The notes: a model not told the origin generated them from the letters alone. A DNA stretch of 64,000 nt from Parabacteroides sp. TM07-1AC (GCF_003480915.1 NZ_QUKD01000008.1:89854-153853), one strand, 5' to 3'. Positions 53,942 through 63,703 are shown, numbered from the stretch's first letter. Translations and numbers: made by a program.

Positions 53942-55558
53942 CTATATCTTAATAACAGGGGTTGAAGAAAAAAGTTCAACGAACCTGTTTATTTTTATTT
54001 CTTTCACAAAGTAAAGATCGTGCGAAACCAAAAGCACTGTACCATTGTAGTCCTTGATGGCCGCTGTTATTATACTAACACTCCGGATATCCAAATTGTT
54101 CGTTGGTTCATCCAAAACAAATATATCCGGCGTGCTATTACTGACCATCAGGCAGCAGATAGCAAGCCTCATCTTCTCCCCACCGCTTAATTTTGAACAG
54201 TTTTTATCCCATGTACCGACCGGAAAAAGGAAACGGCTCAGGATCATTTTTAACTCATGCTCCGGTTTGGCAAACAGGTTGAATTGCTCCAACTGTTCAA
54301 AAACCGTCAGGTGAGGTTTCACGATCGAATATTCCTGGTCGATATATACATATTTGAAGTCTGCACGGGTAATCGTTCCCTCAGTCGGTTCCAATTCGCC
54401 CAGCAGCAACTTCAGCAATGTCGTTTTTCCCGCTCCGTTATTTCCGCTGAACTGGATACGGTCGCCACTCCGAACCTGCAGGTTCAACGGTTCTTTCCAT
54501 AAACCATCCTGACCATAGCCAAAGTTCATATCCTTTACAGTGATCAATATTTTACCGGTATGAAGATTGGGGGAATTGAAATCCGTCTTCATCTGTTTCA
54601 TATCCGGCAGCGTGTTCTGGATATCCGTAATGGTGGAATTGATCGAACCCATTTTCTCATCGTGTATATCCTTCAATTTAACGGTACTTTGTTCGGCATG
54701 CTGTTTCATGGCTCCCATCATTATCCGGGGAATGCCTTTCTTTATGGCTGCTTTCTCCCCTCTTACACTCGATTTGCTCTTTCTTTCAAGTGTTTCCCGG
54801 GCAATCTTCTTTGCCAACCGCAACTCTTTTTCTTTCTCGCTCAATTGATTCTGCAAGGCTGTCAATGCGAACTCTTTCTGTTTTTTATAAAAGTCGTAAT
54901 TTCCACCATACAATGTAATCTTACTTCTTTCCAGTTCACAGGTGTAAGGCAGCAGGTTGAGCAGTGTCCTGTCATGGCTGACAATAAGCATGGTGGCACG
55001 GCTCGACTCGATAAAGCTATAAAGTTTCTTTCTGCTATTTACATCCAGATGGTTGGTCGGTTCGTCCATCAGGATGATCTCAGGAGAATGTATCTGAATA
55101 CCGGCTAAATACACTTTCGTCTTTTCACCGCCGCTCAATGTACTCATCGATTGGTTCAGCCGGATATGTTCCAATCCCCAGGAGGAAAGGGCGGCCAGGC
55201 TTCGTTCTTCAATATTCCAGTCATCATCCAGAACGGTAAAATTATCGGCCGACGCATCTCCCGCTATAATGGCATGTAATGCATTGATTTTGGATTCGAC
55301 CAACAAGGCTTGTACCACAGTCAACTGATCGTATTGACCGAAATGTTGCGGCACATAATAGGGTTTGGAAGAACAAACGACCTCCCCGGAGGAGGGTTTC
55401 AGACTTCCTTCAATAATACGTAACAAAGTTGATTTACCGGAACCGTTATTTCCCACTAATGATAATTGCTCCCCTTTGTTTACCGTCAAACTGATATCTT
55501 GAAATAGTGGTTCTTTATCCGCATGGATATAGCAAAGCTGTTGTACTGATATGCACAT
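53942..55558 (-). CDS. ABC-F family ATPase
   Basis: 538 residues, two ABC domains in one chain and no membrane segments. Walker A: GNNGSGKST (about 37-45) and GNNGAGKTT (about 370). ABC signatures: LSGGEKTK and LSGGEKMR; Walker B ILMDEPTNHLD and FVLDEPTNNLD. The linker (about 235-320) is long and basic (LRLAKKIARETLERKSKSS), as in ribosome-binding ABC-F proteins. Members work on the ribosome, as housekeeping translation factors or as antibiotic-resistance proteins. An attenuator-like leader favours the second, but this is inference. Confidence 0.9.
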   Translation of the reverse strand: MCISVQQLCYIHADKEPLFQDISLTVNKGEQLSLVGNNGSGKSTLLRIIEGSLKPSSGEVVCSSKPYYVPQHFGQYDQLTVVQALLVESKINALHAIIAGDASADNFTVLDDDWNIEERSLAALSSWGLEHIRLNQSMSTLSGGEKTKVYLAGIQIHSPEIILMDEPTNHLDVNSRKKLYSFIESSRATMLIVSHDRTLLNLLPYTCELERSKITLYGGNYDFYKKQKEFALTALQNQLSEKEKELRLAKKIARETLERKSKSSVRGEKAAIKKGIPRIMMGAMKQHAEQSTVKLKDIHDEKMGSINSTITDIQNTLPDMKQMKTDFNSPNLHTGKILITVKDMNFGYGQDGLWKEPLNLQVRSGDRIQFSGNNGAGKTTLLKLLLGELEPTEGTITRADFKYVYIDQEYSIVKPHLTVFEQLEQFNLFAKPEHELKMILSRFLFPVGTWDKNCSKLSGGEKMRLAICCLMVSNSTPDIFVLDEPTNNLDIRSVSIITAAIKDYNGTVLLVSHDLYFVKEIKINRFVELFSSTPVIKI

Positions 55559-55601
55559 AGTCTATCTGCTTTAAAAATGTTAGAAACTAAAATCTGGAAA
55601 T

Positions 55602-55754
55602 AAAAAATGCGCCAGGATACAGCGCAGGACATAGCCGAAAGGTTATACAGAAACTTACTCCCGTTTAGATCGGGAGCTACTCATAAATATGTTCTGAAAC
55701 CGGCTTACTTGGATATTTTCATCGGACTATTTATAAAATTATGGGGCAAAGATA
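55602..55754 (-). promoter_or_regulatory. Possible attenuator leader of the ABC-F gene
   Basis: In gene order: TATCTTTG (complement 55747-55754); a five-codon ORF MKISK (complement 55705-55722); a stem-loop CTCCCG/CGGGAG (55658-55676); and a short TGCGC/GCGCA stem (55608-55626) followed by six T (complement 55602-55607), 44 nt before the start. This order fits ribosome-mediated attenuation, though the terminator stem has only 5 bp. The remainder of 55755-55898 holds no gene I can support. Confidence 0.45.
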
Positions 55755-55898
55755 GGCGTTTTTTTGAAATAACAAGAATGTTCTGCACTAAAACCGTAAA
55801 ATACACGATATTATCAGCAGGATCAATGCGATTCCTGCTAATATATATCGAAGATTTTTATTTGTCACCGTTGCCCCTAAACAAGACAATGCGTAGCA

Positions 55899-56810
55899 CT
55901 ATCGGATATTTTTTACATTCCTCATTACCCTTTCAATGGCATCATCCATCTGGGCGATCGACTCCAGGCCAAGCGTCATACAGTGTAAATTGCTCCCGGT
56001 AACAGCAAACCGGATCGAACGTTCGCGTTCATCATCTGCAACATGCTTTCCTTCACCGAATATTTTCATTCCCATGATACCTTTTCCATTCTCCCGGGCC
56101 TTCCCTAAAAGAGCATTCACATCTTCAGGTGTTCCGTCCATATGGCTCTGGAAAGGATTCAGACGGGCCAGAATAATATCGCACCACGGATTATCGGCTG
56201 CTTCCTTCATAGCCTCCCAGTTATGGCAGGATATTCCGACAGCCTTCACAATACCCTCTTCTTTTGCCTGGGCAAGACCGTCCATATAGAATTTACGTGT
56301 TTCAGGCCAGTCACCGCTGGTCATGCAATGCATCAGTAAGATATCGAAATATTCGGTACCGGCTTCCTGACGGAAACGGTCGAGGGTTTTCCTGACCGGT
56401 TCTCTTTTCTCCGATCCATCATCATACGTCCACATCTTTGTCATCAGAGTTACTTTTTCACGAGGCAGTTCTTTTAAGGCCTTACCCACGAAAGGCTGGG
56501 AACCGTACATATCGGCCATATCGAAGAAACGGATTCCCCTTTCATAGCCGTGATGAGCCAGTTTCAGGAAATTATCCATTCCGATACGGGTTTGGTTGGA
56601 TTCATAATTCCATCCTTTCGTTCCGGTACCCAAAGCGATACGGGAAACTTCCAGTCCCGTTTTGCCTAACTCCACTTTATCGACCGTCACATCGGAAGGA
56701 AGTACCCGCTGCATATCAGCCCAACCAACCTGTGCCAGCGACAAACCAGCTACTCCGGCAACACCTGTCCGGATAAATTTTCTTCTGTTCATCATTTTTA
56801 TGTTGCTCAT
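55899..56810 (-). CDS. Aldo/keto reductase with Tat-type signal
   Basis: 303 residues. The N-terminus has a twin-arginine motif (MNRRKFIRTGVAGVAGLSLAQ), so export in folded form is likely. Catalytic tetrad: Asp and Tyr in FFDMADMYGSQ (about 95-105), Lys in TLMTKMW (about 122), His in ILLMHCMT (about 160). It reduces an aldehyde or ketone with a nicotinamide cofactor. It lies 19 bp downstream of lutC on the same strand and may be the last gene of the lut transcript. Confidence 0.88.
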   Translation of the reverse strand: MSNIKMMNRRKFIRTGVAGVAGLSLAQVGWADMQRVLPSDVTVDKVELGKTGLEVSRIALGTGTKGWNYESNQTRIGMDNFLKLAHHGYERGIRFFDMADMYGSQPFVGKALKELPREKVTLMTKMWTYDDGSEKREPVRKTLDRFRQEAGTEYFDILLMHCMTSGDWPETRKFYMDGLAQAKEEGIVKAVGISCHNWEAMKEAADNPWCDIILARLNPFQSHMDGTPEDVNALLGKARENGKGIMGMKIFGEGKHVADDERERSIRFAVTGSNLHCMTLGLESIAQMDDAIERVMRNVKNIR

Positions 56811-56829
56811 GGTAAAAGAATATTGAGTA

Positions 56830-57408
56830 TTATTTTAATACAACCAAGACATTCATCGGTCCATGTGCACCGAACACCAATGCCTGTTCTATATCGGCTG
56901 TTTTGGACGGACCGGAGACAAAAAAGCCATACTTATAATCGGTTCCTTCCACCCGCTTATAAGCTTCGTGCATATTATTAACCAAATCTTCCTTATTGAT
57001 AAGGATCACCAATCCGGTCGAGATGAAATAAAGTGCTTTATGTTTTACTTGCTGCGTAATCCATACGGCACCATTCTCGGCAACCCCGAAACAACCCTCC
57101 ACAATAGCAAGGTCTGTATTATTCAATTCCCTGGGGTCGGATACCGAATCAGGATCGAAAGTGGCACAAGTTATTTTAGACAGATTCGACGCAATACGTT
57201 TCGCGTCAGGAAAATGTTTCCGGATCAGCTCATTGATATCTTCCCCCGCTTGCAGAACAACGGCCTCACCACCTGCAGCCTTTAACGATTCGGAAAACTG
57301 TCCGGTTTTATCTTCATAATGAATGGCATCCAGTATGATTTCCGGCTGCTCGTAACGAGTACCGGTATGACTACGGATACGGGATAATATAGATTCTTTA
57401 CTACTCAT
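56830..57408 (-). CDS. lutC: Lactate utilization protein C (LUD domain)
   Basis: 192 residues of the LUD family, with SRIRSHTGTRYEQPE at the start and the conserved core AIVEGCFGVAENGAVWI (about 108-124) and GPSKTADIEQALVFGAHGP near the C-terminus. LutC works with LutA and LutB to oxidise L-lactate to pyruvate. Gene order lutA-lutB-lutC is complete, and the gap to lutB is 43 bp. Confidence 0.9.
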   Translation of the reverse strand: MSSKESILSRIRSHTGTRYEQPEIILDAIHYEDKTGQFSESLKAAGGEAVVLQAGEDINELIRKHFPDAKRIASNLSKITCATFDPDSVSDPRELNNTDLAIVEGCFGVAENGAVWITQQVKHKALYFISTGLVILINKEDLVNNMHEAYKRVEGTDYKYGFFVSGPSKTADIEQALVFGAHGPMNVLVVLK

Positions 57409-57451
57409 TCTTTCCTATGTTTTTACAGGCAGGCAAACCCTACCCCTACAG

Positions 57452-58819
57452 TTATTGTATCTTGTTTTTCTTCCACATATCATTGAACGATTCTTTGGCA
57501 AAGGTCGGTAACTCACGCCCCTTTCCCCAGGCATTCAATCCGTTATAGATCATAAAACGAGGTAATTTATTTACCAGAGGAGCAAACTTCAACGCTGTAT
57601 TGAACAGTGCCGGACGCTCCATCAGGAACTTCATACCGCCCGACATTACTTTCTTCTCCGAGCTGGCCTTTCCAATCTTGTCCAGATCCTGACGCCAACG
57701 GTAAATCTGTTCGCCCAGGTCTATCTTTACAGGACAGACATTTGAACAGGATAAACACAGGGAACAAGCCGAAACATTATCAGAATACTCTTCCGGATTT
57801 TTCAACATGCCCAGATTGATGCCGATCGGACCGGGTATAAAATAGGTATAGGAATAACCGCCAGTCCGACGATATACCGGGCAGGTGTTCATACATTCGC
57901 CGCAACGGATACAATTTAGCGTACGGATATGATCCGGCTTTGCCAAAATATCACTACGCCCGTTATCTACGATGATTAGATGAAACTCACCACCATCCTG
58001 AGGTTTACGGTAATGAGAAGTATAAGAGGTTATCGGCTGTCCGGTACCGGAACGGGCAAGCAGGCGGGTAAAGACGCCCAAAGCCTCCTGGTTGGGAACG
58101 ATCTTCTCCATCCCGAATGTAGCGATATGGACTTTAGGGAATGAAGTCCCCATATCTGCATTTCCCTCATTGGTACAAACCACAATTTCACCGGTCGAAG
58201 CAACGGCAAAGTTGGCTCCCGTCATAGCAACATCAGCCGTCAGGAATTTTTCACGCATATTCTTACGAACAGCATGTGTCAGATAAGTTGGATCTGAATT
58301 GCCTTTCTCCGTACCCAGCACACGTTCCATCATCTCGCCCACCTCCTGGCGTTTGATATGGATGGCAGGCATCACGATATGGCTCGGATGAAGGTGCATC
58401 CATTGAAGGATACGTTCACCGAGATCACTCTCGACGATGTCATACCCTTTTCCGAACAGATACTCATTCATACCGCATTCTTCCGTCAGCATAGATTTGC
58501 TCTTGATCAGCGTATGTGCATTATGCTGCTGAAGGATCTTTTCGACGATCTCATTGTGCTCCTTCGCATCTTTCGCCCAATGTACGATGGCTCCGTTGGC
58601 TATGGCGTTCTTTTCAAACTCTTCCAGCAACGTATCCAAATGGCTGTTGGAATACATTTTGATATCACAGGCCAACTCACGCAAACGCTCCCATTCGGGA
58701 AGCGAATGACTCATCTTATCTCTTTTGGCACGTACCATCCAAAGGGTCTCATCGTGCCAGGCTTCCTGTTTCCTGTTAGCTATGAAACGGGCAGCTGCTA
58801 TTGAATGTTTCGTACTCAT
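57452..58819 (-). CDS. lutB: Lactate utilization protein B (iron-sulfur protein)
   Basis: 455 residues with an N-terminal LUD domain and a C-terminal ferredoxin-like domain carrying two [4Fe-4S] motifs: CIRCGECMNTCPVYRRTGG (about 305-323) and CSLCLSCSNVCPVKIDLG (about 352-369). It passes electrons from lactate in the LutABC complex. Its ATG overlaps the lutA stop by 4 bp (58816-58819), a sign of translational coupling. Confidence 0.93.
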   Translation of the reverse strand: MSTKHSIAAARFIANRKQEAWHDETLWMVRAKRDKMSHSLPEWERLRELACDIKMYSNSHLDTLLEEFEKNAIANGAIVHWAKDAKEHNEIVEKILQQHNAHTLIKSKSMLTEECGMNEYLFGKGYDIVESDLGERILQWMHLHPSHIVMPAIHIKRQEVGEMMERVLGTEKGNSDPTYLTHAVRKNMREKFLTADVAMTGANFAVASTGEIVVCTNEGNADMGTSFPKVHIATFGMEKIVPNQEALGVFTRLLARSGTGQPITSYTSHYRKPQDGGEFHLIIVDNGRSDILAKPDHIRTLNCIRCGECMNTCPVYRRTGGYSYTYFIPGPIGINLGMLKNPEEYSDNVSACSLCLSCSNVCPVKIDLGEQIYRWRQDLDKIGKASSEKKVMSGGMKFLMERPALFNTALKFAPLVNKLPRFMIYNGLNAWGKGRELPTFAKESFNDMWKKNKIQ

Positions 58820-59556
58820 AATCCTGCGGCTAATATTTGAGTGATATGAATGGTCTTTATCGGCAGGTGTTCACGCTCGATGACACCCTGCATATGCATC
58901 AGACAGGAACTATCGGCTCCGGTGATATATTCGGCCCCGGTACTCATATGGTCTTTCACCTTGTCATGTCCCATACAAACAGAGACTTCCGGCTCTTCGA
59001 CGGCAAACATTCCTCCGAAACCGCAACATTCGTCGATGCGCTTCGGTTCGAGTATCTCGATGCCTTTTACCAACTGCAACAGATCACGCAGTTTGGAAAA
59101 GTATGGGATATTCATTTCGCTGGGGGATGACAGATGCAACTCGCGCACCCCGTGGCAACTGTTATGAATACTCACTTTATGGGGGAAAACAGAAGGCAGT
59201 TCTTCCGGTTTCACTACATCATGCAGAAACTCGCAGATATCGTATATCTTACTGCTGTTCTGACAAACATGTCCGGCCTTTTCCAGGATGCCGGGATGAT
59301 TCTCTTTTACGAATGCAACACAACTGGCAGACGGTCCGACCACATAGTCGTACTGTTTAAATAAATCTTCCATACGGAGAGCCAGTTTCAGGGATTCGTT
59401 TTCAAAACCGGCATTTGCCATCGGCTGGCCGCAACAAGTCTGGTCTAAAGGATAATCGACGTCCAGGCCCAAATGCTTCAAGAGTTTGTAGGAGGCTACG
59501 CCAACCTCCGGATACACCGCGTTGATATAACACGGGATAAATAGTCCTATCTTCAT
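58816..59556 (-). CDS. lutA: Lactate utilization protein A (CCG-domain Fe-S protein)
   Basis: 246 residues with two CCG domains: TCCGQPMANAG (about 40-50) and ECCGFGGMFAVEEP (about 182-195). These cysteine motifs bind iron-sulfur clusters in lactate and glycolate oxidases. It is the first gene of lutABC. A minus-strand -7 TAATTTTG lies at 59619-59626. Confidence 0.92.
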   Translation of the reverse strand: MKIGLFIPCYINAVYPEVGVASYKLLKHLGLDVDYPLDQTCCGQPMANAGFENESLKLALRMEDLFKQYDYVVGPSASCVAFVKENHPGILEKAGHVCQNSSKIYDICEFLHDVVKPEELPSVFPHKVSIHNSCHGVRELHLSSPSEMNIPYFSKLRDLLQLVKGIEILEPKRIDECCGFGGMFAVEEPEVSVCMGHDKVKDHMSTGAEYITGADSSCLMHMQGVIEREHLPIKTIHITQILAAGL

Positions 59557-59618
59557 ATTGGTTGAATTATAACATAAGTATAACTGTTCTCTCTTAAGAT
59601 ATGTTTTCCAACGAACTA

Positions 59619-59626
59619 CAAAATTA
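59619..59626 (-). promoter_or_regulatory. -7 promoter element of lutABC
   Basis: CAAAATTA on the plus strand reads TAATTTTG on the minus strand, 63 nt before lutA. The 59627-59822 stretch otherwise contains a plus-strand TATATTTG (59651-59658) and a 20-codon frame that I do not call as a gene. Confidence 0.5.
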
Positions 59627-59822
59627 AAATAACTTCTTAACTATTCTCCATATATTTGTGCAACTAAAGCTAATAAATTTAAATGGATATTTTAATTTTA
59701 TATGCAAACCCATATCATCGGTTTCCACACCATCCGAAAAGATGATTCAGCTTCCATAAAGTTATATAAACCATTTGCTGTAATTCTGTTTTGATATCTC
59801 ATGCGGTGTAAAATATTATACT

Positions 59823-59830
59823 TACATTTG
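59823..59830 (+). promoter_or_regulatory. -7 promoter element of the toxin-antitoxin pair
   Basis: TACATTTG (TAnnTTTG) lies 35 nt before the antitoxin start. Just after it GTTG and CAAC form an imperfect inverted repeat that could be an operator bound by the antitoxin. Confidence 0.5.
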
Positions 59831-59864
59831 TTGCATAGTATAAACAACTTAATCTATAATCTTT

Positions 59865-60089
59865 ATGACAACAAAGCCTTACAAAAATGAGAACAAGCCA
59901 TCCGACAAGGTTTCCGAACCTGTGGTAAGTTATGCCGTAACTGAAAAAATATCCCTTAACGACTCAGGAATATCTTCTAACACATTCAATAATCTGGTTG
60001 AAAGAGCAGAAACTGATTTTGCGAATGGACAGTACATCACAGCAACCGATCTGTTACATAAAATCAAACAACAACGAGGATGGTTGTAA
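59865..60089 (+). CDS. Antitoxin of a ParE/RelE-type pair
   Basis: 74 residues, starting MTTKPYKNENKPSDKVSE. It has a disordered charged N-terminus and a C-terminal helical part (FNNLVERAETDFANGQYITATDLLHKI), similar in size to small RelB/ParD-like antitoxins of Bacteroidetes. No clear DNA-binding ribbon is visible. It overlaps the toxin gene by 10 bp, which is usual for such pairs. Confidence 0.75.
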   Translation: MTTKPYKNENKPSDKVSEPVVSYAVTEKISLNDSGISSNTFNNLVERAETDFANGQYITATDLLHKIKQQRGWL

Positions 60090-60376
60090 TTTGGTCTGCA
60101 TTAGCGGAAGAACAACTTAACAATGAAATCGATTATTATCTTAAAGAAGTCAGTCTCTCCGCGGCTAAAACCTTACTGGAAACACTTATTTGCTCTACCA
60201 ATCGCCTTACAACATTCCCCTATTTAGGCATACTAATTGTTGAGAATCCTCTATATCGTGTATTGGTAGAAGGTCATTACAAAATAATCTATTCTGTAGA
60301 AGAAGAATATATAAGGGTTGCTTTCTTATTCAATACCCGTCAAGATCCTGAGAAATTACAATCTTTTTTACGATAA
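60080..60376 (+). CDS. ParE/RelE-type toxin
   Basis: 98 residues of the RelE/ParE fold: VIWSALAEEQLNNEIDYYLKEVS at the start, the RLTTFPYLGILIVENPLYRVLVEGHYKIIYSVEEEYIRV core and the closing FNTRQDPEKLQSF with the Arg typical of the family. ParE toxins poison gyrase and RelE toxins cut mRNA on the ribosome; the sequence does not decide which. It is encoded just after the antitoxin. Confidence 0.85.
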   Translation: MVVIWSALAEEQLNNEIDYYLKEVSLSAAKTLLETLICSTNRLTTFPYLGILIVENPLYRVLVEGHYKIIYSVEEEYIRVAFLFNTRQDPEKLQSFLR

Positions 60377-60378
60377 GA

Positions 60379-60431
60379 TTATGAGGATATAAAAATGGGG
60401 CCATAAAAGCCCCATTTTTATATCCTCATAA
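60379..60431. terminator. Bidirectional terminator between toxin and carB
   Basis: Arms 60379-60401 and 60409-60431 are exact inverse copies (23 bp) with a 7-nt loop, containing ATGGGGC/GCCCCAT flanked by A- and T-runs. It serves both converging genes. Confidence 0.9.
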
Positions 60432-60438
60432 TTATCTG

Positions 60439-63400
60439 TTACCTATATTCCTGCCAGCTCTTAATCTGTATATCATCTACCGTCAGCGTACAGAACGCTT
60501 CGATAAAGGCACTTGCCAGACGGGCATTTGTGATAAGTGTCGTATTCAGGTCGATAGCGGCACGGCGGATCTTATAGCCGTTATCCAACTCACCGGCGGA
60601 AAGGTCACGCGGGATATTTACTACCATGTCGATCTTTTTTTCGTGGAGCATAGTGAGTGCCTGCGGCTGTTTACCTTCCTCGCTCGGCCAGTAAACACGG
60701 GTGCTCGGGATACCGTTCTCTTTCAGGAAACGATGTGTTCCGCCTGTCGCAAAGAGATTGTAACCCTTTGTCGCCAACATCTTGGCAGCATCCAGCATCG
60801 CCACCTTCTGTTTCGGCGTACCGGTCGAAAGCAGAATATTCTTTTCCGGGATACGCAGACCGACGGAAAGCATACTCTTCAGGATCGCTTCGGAGACATC
60901 ATCGCCGATACAACCCACCTCACCGGTCGAAGCCATATCCACACCCAGTACAGGGTCAGCTTTCTGTAAGCGGTTGAAAGAGAACTGGGAAGCCTTGATA
61001 CCTACATAATCGAGGTCGAACTCATTCTTATTCGGCTTTTCGACAGGCAAACCCAACATGATACGGGTAGCCAGCTCGATAAAGTTTATCTTCAGGACCT
61101 TGCTCACGAACGGGAAGCTGCGCGAAGCACGGAGATTACACTCGATTACCTTGATCTCGTTGCCTTTAGCCAGATACTGGATATTGAACGGGCCGGAGAT
61201 ATTCAATTCCTTCGCAATCTGCTTGCTGATACGTTTGATACGGCGAACCGTTTCCACATACAACTTCTGCGCCGGGAACTGGATCGTTGCATCACCGGAG
61301 TGTACGCCTGCAAACTCGATATGCTCGCTGATCGCATACATTACGATCTCCCCATGATCGGCTACCGCATCCATCTCCACCTCCTTGGCATGTTCGATGA
61401 ACTGGCTTACTACCACCGGATGCTTCTTGCTGACGTTAGCCGCCAGTTGCAGGAAGCGTTCCAGTTCCTCCTTGTTGGAGCAGACATTCATGGCCGCACC
61501 ACTCAGTACGTAACTCGGACGAACCAATACCGGAAAACCAACTTCCTCCACAAACTGATTGATATCTTCCATACTACTCAACTCTTTCCAGCGAGGCTGA
61601 TCCACCCCGATACGGTCGAGCATGGCTGAGAACTTCTCACGGTCTTCCGCATTATCGATACTCTTGGCCGATGTTCCGAGGATATTGACATGCTGTTCAT
61701 CCAAACGCATCGCCAGGTTATTCGGGATCTGGCCTCCGGTAGAGACAATCACACCGTGCGGATTCTCCAGTTCGAGAATATCCATTACACGTTCGAATGT
61801 CAGCTCATCGAAGTAAAGACGGTCGCACATATCGTAGTCGGTCGAAACCGTTTCAGGATTGTAGTTGATCATAACAGAGCGCCAACCCTCCTTGCGGATC
61901 GTGTTGAGCGCCTGCACACCACACCAGTCGAACTCTACCGAGCTACCGATACGGTAAGCACCCGAACCCAGCACCACGATAGAGCGTTTATCTCCCAGAT
62001 AATGCACATCACTTTCCGTACCGCTGTAAGTCAGGTACAGATAGTTGGTCTGTGCCGGATATTCAGCAGCCAACGTATCGATCTGTTTCACCACCGGAAG
62101 GATGCCGCGGTATTTACGGTCCTGACGAACCTGAAGGATTGCCTTTTCACCGTCTTCCATCTGATCTTTGAAGATAGCACGGGCAATCTGGAAATCAGAG
62201 AAACCTTGCTTCTTCGCCAAACGGAACAGATTGTCGGGGATATCGACTATCCGGCTGAAACTTTCCAAAGCTCCTGCGGTCTGGATAATATTATATAGTT
62301 TCTGAAGGAACCATTTGTCTATCTTTGTCAGGTCATGGATTTGGTCGATCGTATAGCCGGCACGGAAAGCCTTGCTTATTACGAAGATACGATGGTCGGT
62401 CGGTTCATTCAGCGCCTTGTCGATATCCGGGATAAGCAGCTCTTTGTTTTCCACAAAGCCGTGCATACCCTGACCGATCATACGCAGACCTTTCTGAATA
62501 GCCTCTTCAAATGTGCGGCCGATAGCCATCACCTCTCCTACCGACTTCATGCTGGAACCCAGTTCGCGGGCAACGCCATGGAATTTACCCAGGTCCCAAC
62601 GCGGTATCTTGCAGACCACATAATCGAGTGCCGGTTCAAAGAAGGCACTGGTCGTTTTCGTTACCGAGTTCTTCAGGTCGAACAAGCCGTAGCCTAAACC
62701 CAATTTAGCAGCGACAAAAGCCAGCGGATAACCTGTAGCCTTCGATGCCAATGCCGAGGAACGGCTCAGACGGGCATTCACCTCGATCACTCGGTAATCC
62801 TCGCTTTCAGGGTCGTAGGCATACTGCACGTTACATTCTCCCACAATTCCGATATGGCGGATGATGCGGATAGCCAGTTCGCGCAGTTTGTGATAATCCG
62901 TATTGCTCAGTGTCTGTGAAGGAGCGATCACAATCGATTCGCCGGTATGGATTCCCAGCGGGTCGAAGTTCTCCATGTTACAAACCGTGATACAGTTGTC
63001 GAAACGGTCGCGCACTACTTCGTATTCCACCTCTTTCCAACCTTTCAGGCTCTTCTCAACCAAGACCTGCGGAGAGAAAGAAAAGGCTTTTTCAACCAGC
63101 ACATCCAGTTCTTCTTCATTATCACAGAAGCCCGATCCCAGACCACCCAGTGCATAAGCGGCACGCACGATCACCGGGTATCCCAGTTCGCGAGCAGCAC
63201 GGCGTGCATCTACGATGTTTTCTACCGCTTCGCTCTTGATCGTCTTTACATCGATCTCGTCGAGCTTGCGAACGAACAGTTCACGGTCTTCCGTATCCAT
63301 GATGGCCTGTACCGGAGTACCCAGCACACGCACGTTATATTTTTCAAGCACGCCGCTCTGATAGAGAGCCACCCCGCAGTTCAGCGCCGTCTGTCCGCCG

Positions 63401-63663
63401 AATGCCAGCAGGATACCCTCGGGACGTTCCTTTTCGATAACCTTTTCTACAAAGAAAGGAGTAACGGGCAGGAAATAAACCGTGTCCGCAACCCCTTCTG
63501 AAGTCTGTACCGTTGCAATGTTCGGATTGATAAGCACCGTCCGGATGCCTTCTTCCTTGATGGCTTTCAACGCCTGGCTGCCTGAATAATCGAACTCGCC
63601 CGCCTCACCGATCTTGAGAGCGCCGGAACCTAATATCAGGACTTTCTTTATATCTTCTTTCAT
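60439..63663 (-). CDS. carB: Carbamoyl-phosphate synthase, large subunit
   Basis: 1074 residues from MKEDIKKVLILGSGALKIGEAGEFDYSGSQA; in-frame starts at 63672 and 63702 are possible but lie outside the conserved start. Two ATP-grasp halves are visible: the first with IAPSQTLSN and EVNARLSRSSALASKATGYPLA, the second starting VVLGSGAYRIGSSVEFDWC (about 560) with IECNLRASRSFPFVSK. The C-terminal MGS-like allosteric domain starts near residue 935 (TGTPKQKVAMLDAA). It makes carbamoyl phosphate from glutamine, bicarbonate and ATP for pyrimidine and arginine synthesis. Confidence 0.96.
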   Translation of the reverse strand: MKEDIKKVLILGSGALKIGEAGEFDYSGSQALKAIKEEGIRTVLINPNIATVQTSEGVADTVYFLPVTPFFVEKVIEKERPEGILLAFGGQTALNCGVALYQSGVLEKYNVRVLGTPVQAIMDTEDRELFVRKLDEIDVKTIKSEAVENIVDARRAARELGYPVIVRAAYALGGLGSGFCDNEEELDVLVEKAFSFSPQVLVEKSLKGWKEVEYEVVRDRFDNCITVCNMENFDPLGIHTGESIVIAPSQTLSNTDYHKLRELAIRIIRHIGIVGECNVQYAYDPESEDYRVIEVNARLSRSSALASKATGYPLAFVAAKLGLGYGLFDLKNSVTKTTSAFFEPALDYVVCKIPRWDLGKFHGVARELGSSMKSVGEVMAIGRTFEEAIQKGLRMIGQGMHGFVENKELLIPDIDKALNEPTDHRIFVISKAFRAGYTIDQIHDLTKIDKWFLQKLYNIIQTAGALESFSRIVDIPDNLFRLAKKQGFSDFQIARAIFKDQMEDGEKAILQVRQDRKYRGILPVVKQIDTLAAEYPAQTNYLYLTYSGTESDVHYLGDKRSIVVLGSGAYRIGSSVEFDWCGVQALNTIRKEGWRSVMINYNPETVSTDYDMCDRLYFDELTFERVMDILELENPHGVIVSTGGQIPNNLAMRLDEQHVNILGTSAKSIDNAEDREKFSAMLDRIGVDQPRWKELSSMEDINQFVEEVGFPVLVRPSYVLSGAAMNVCSNKEELERFLQLAANVSKKHPVVVSQFIEHAKEVEMDAVADHGEIVMYAISEHIEFAGVHSGDATIQFPAQKLYVETVRRIKRISKQIAKELNISGPFNIQYLAKGNEIKVIECNLRASRSFPFVSKVLKINFIELATRIMLGLPVEKPNKNEFDLDYVGIKASQFSFNRLQKADPVLGVDMASTGEVGCIGDDVSEAILKSMLSVGLRIPEKNILLSTGTPKQKVAMLDAAKMLATKGYNLFATGGTHRFLKENGIPSTRVYWPSEEGKQPQALTMLHEKKIDMVVNIPRDLSAGELDNGYKIRRAAIDLNTTLITNARLASAFIEAFCTLTVDDIQIKSWQEYR

Positions 63664-63703
63664 ATTGACCATATTTTTCTTATTAACATTTTTTAGGCGC
63701 ACC

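Noticed and set aside
55607..56002. 131-codon plus-strand frame upstream of the ABC-F gene
   Set aside because: It runs through the ABC-F leader and into the coding part of the minus-strand aldo/keto reductase; its protein has no family features.
59683..59745. 20-codon frame MDILILYANPYHRF after a TATATTTG element
   Set aside because: The start recalls NAD(P)H oxidoreductases, but it is too short and has no further remnant behind it to support a gene or pseudogene.
60691..62298. Several plus-strand frames of 60-202 codons opposite carB
   Set aside because: All are antisense shadows of a highly conserved gene and show no start-region or family support.
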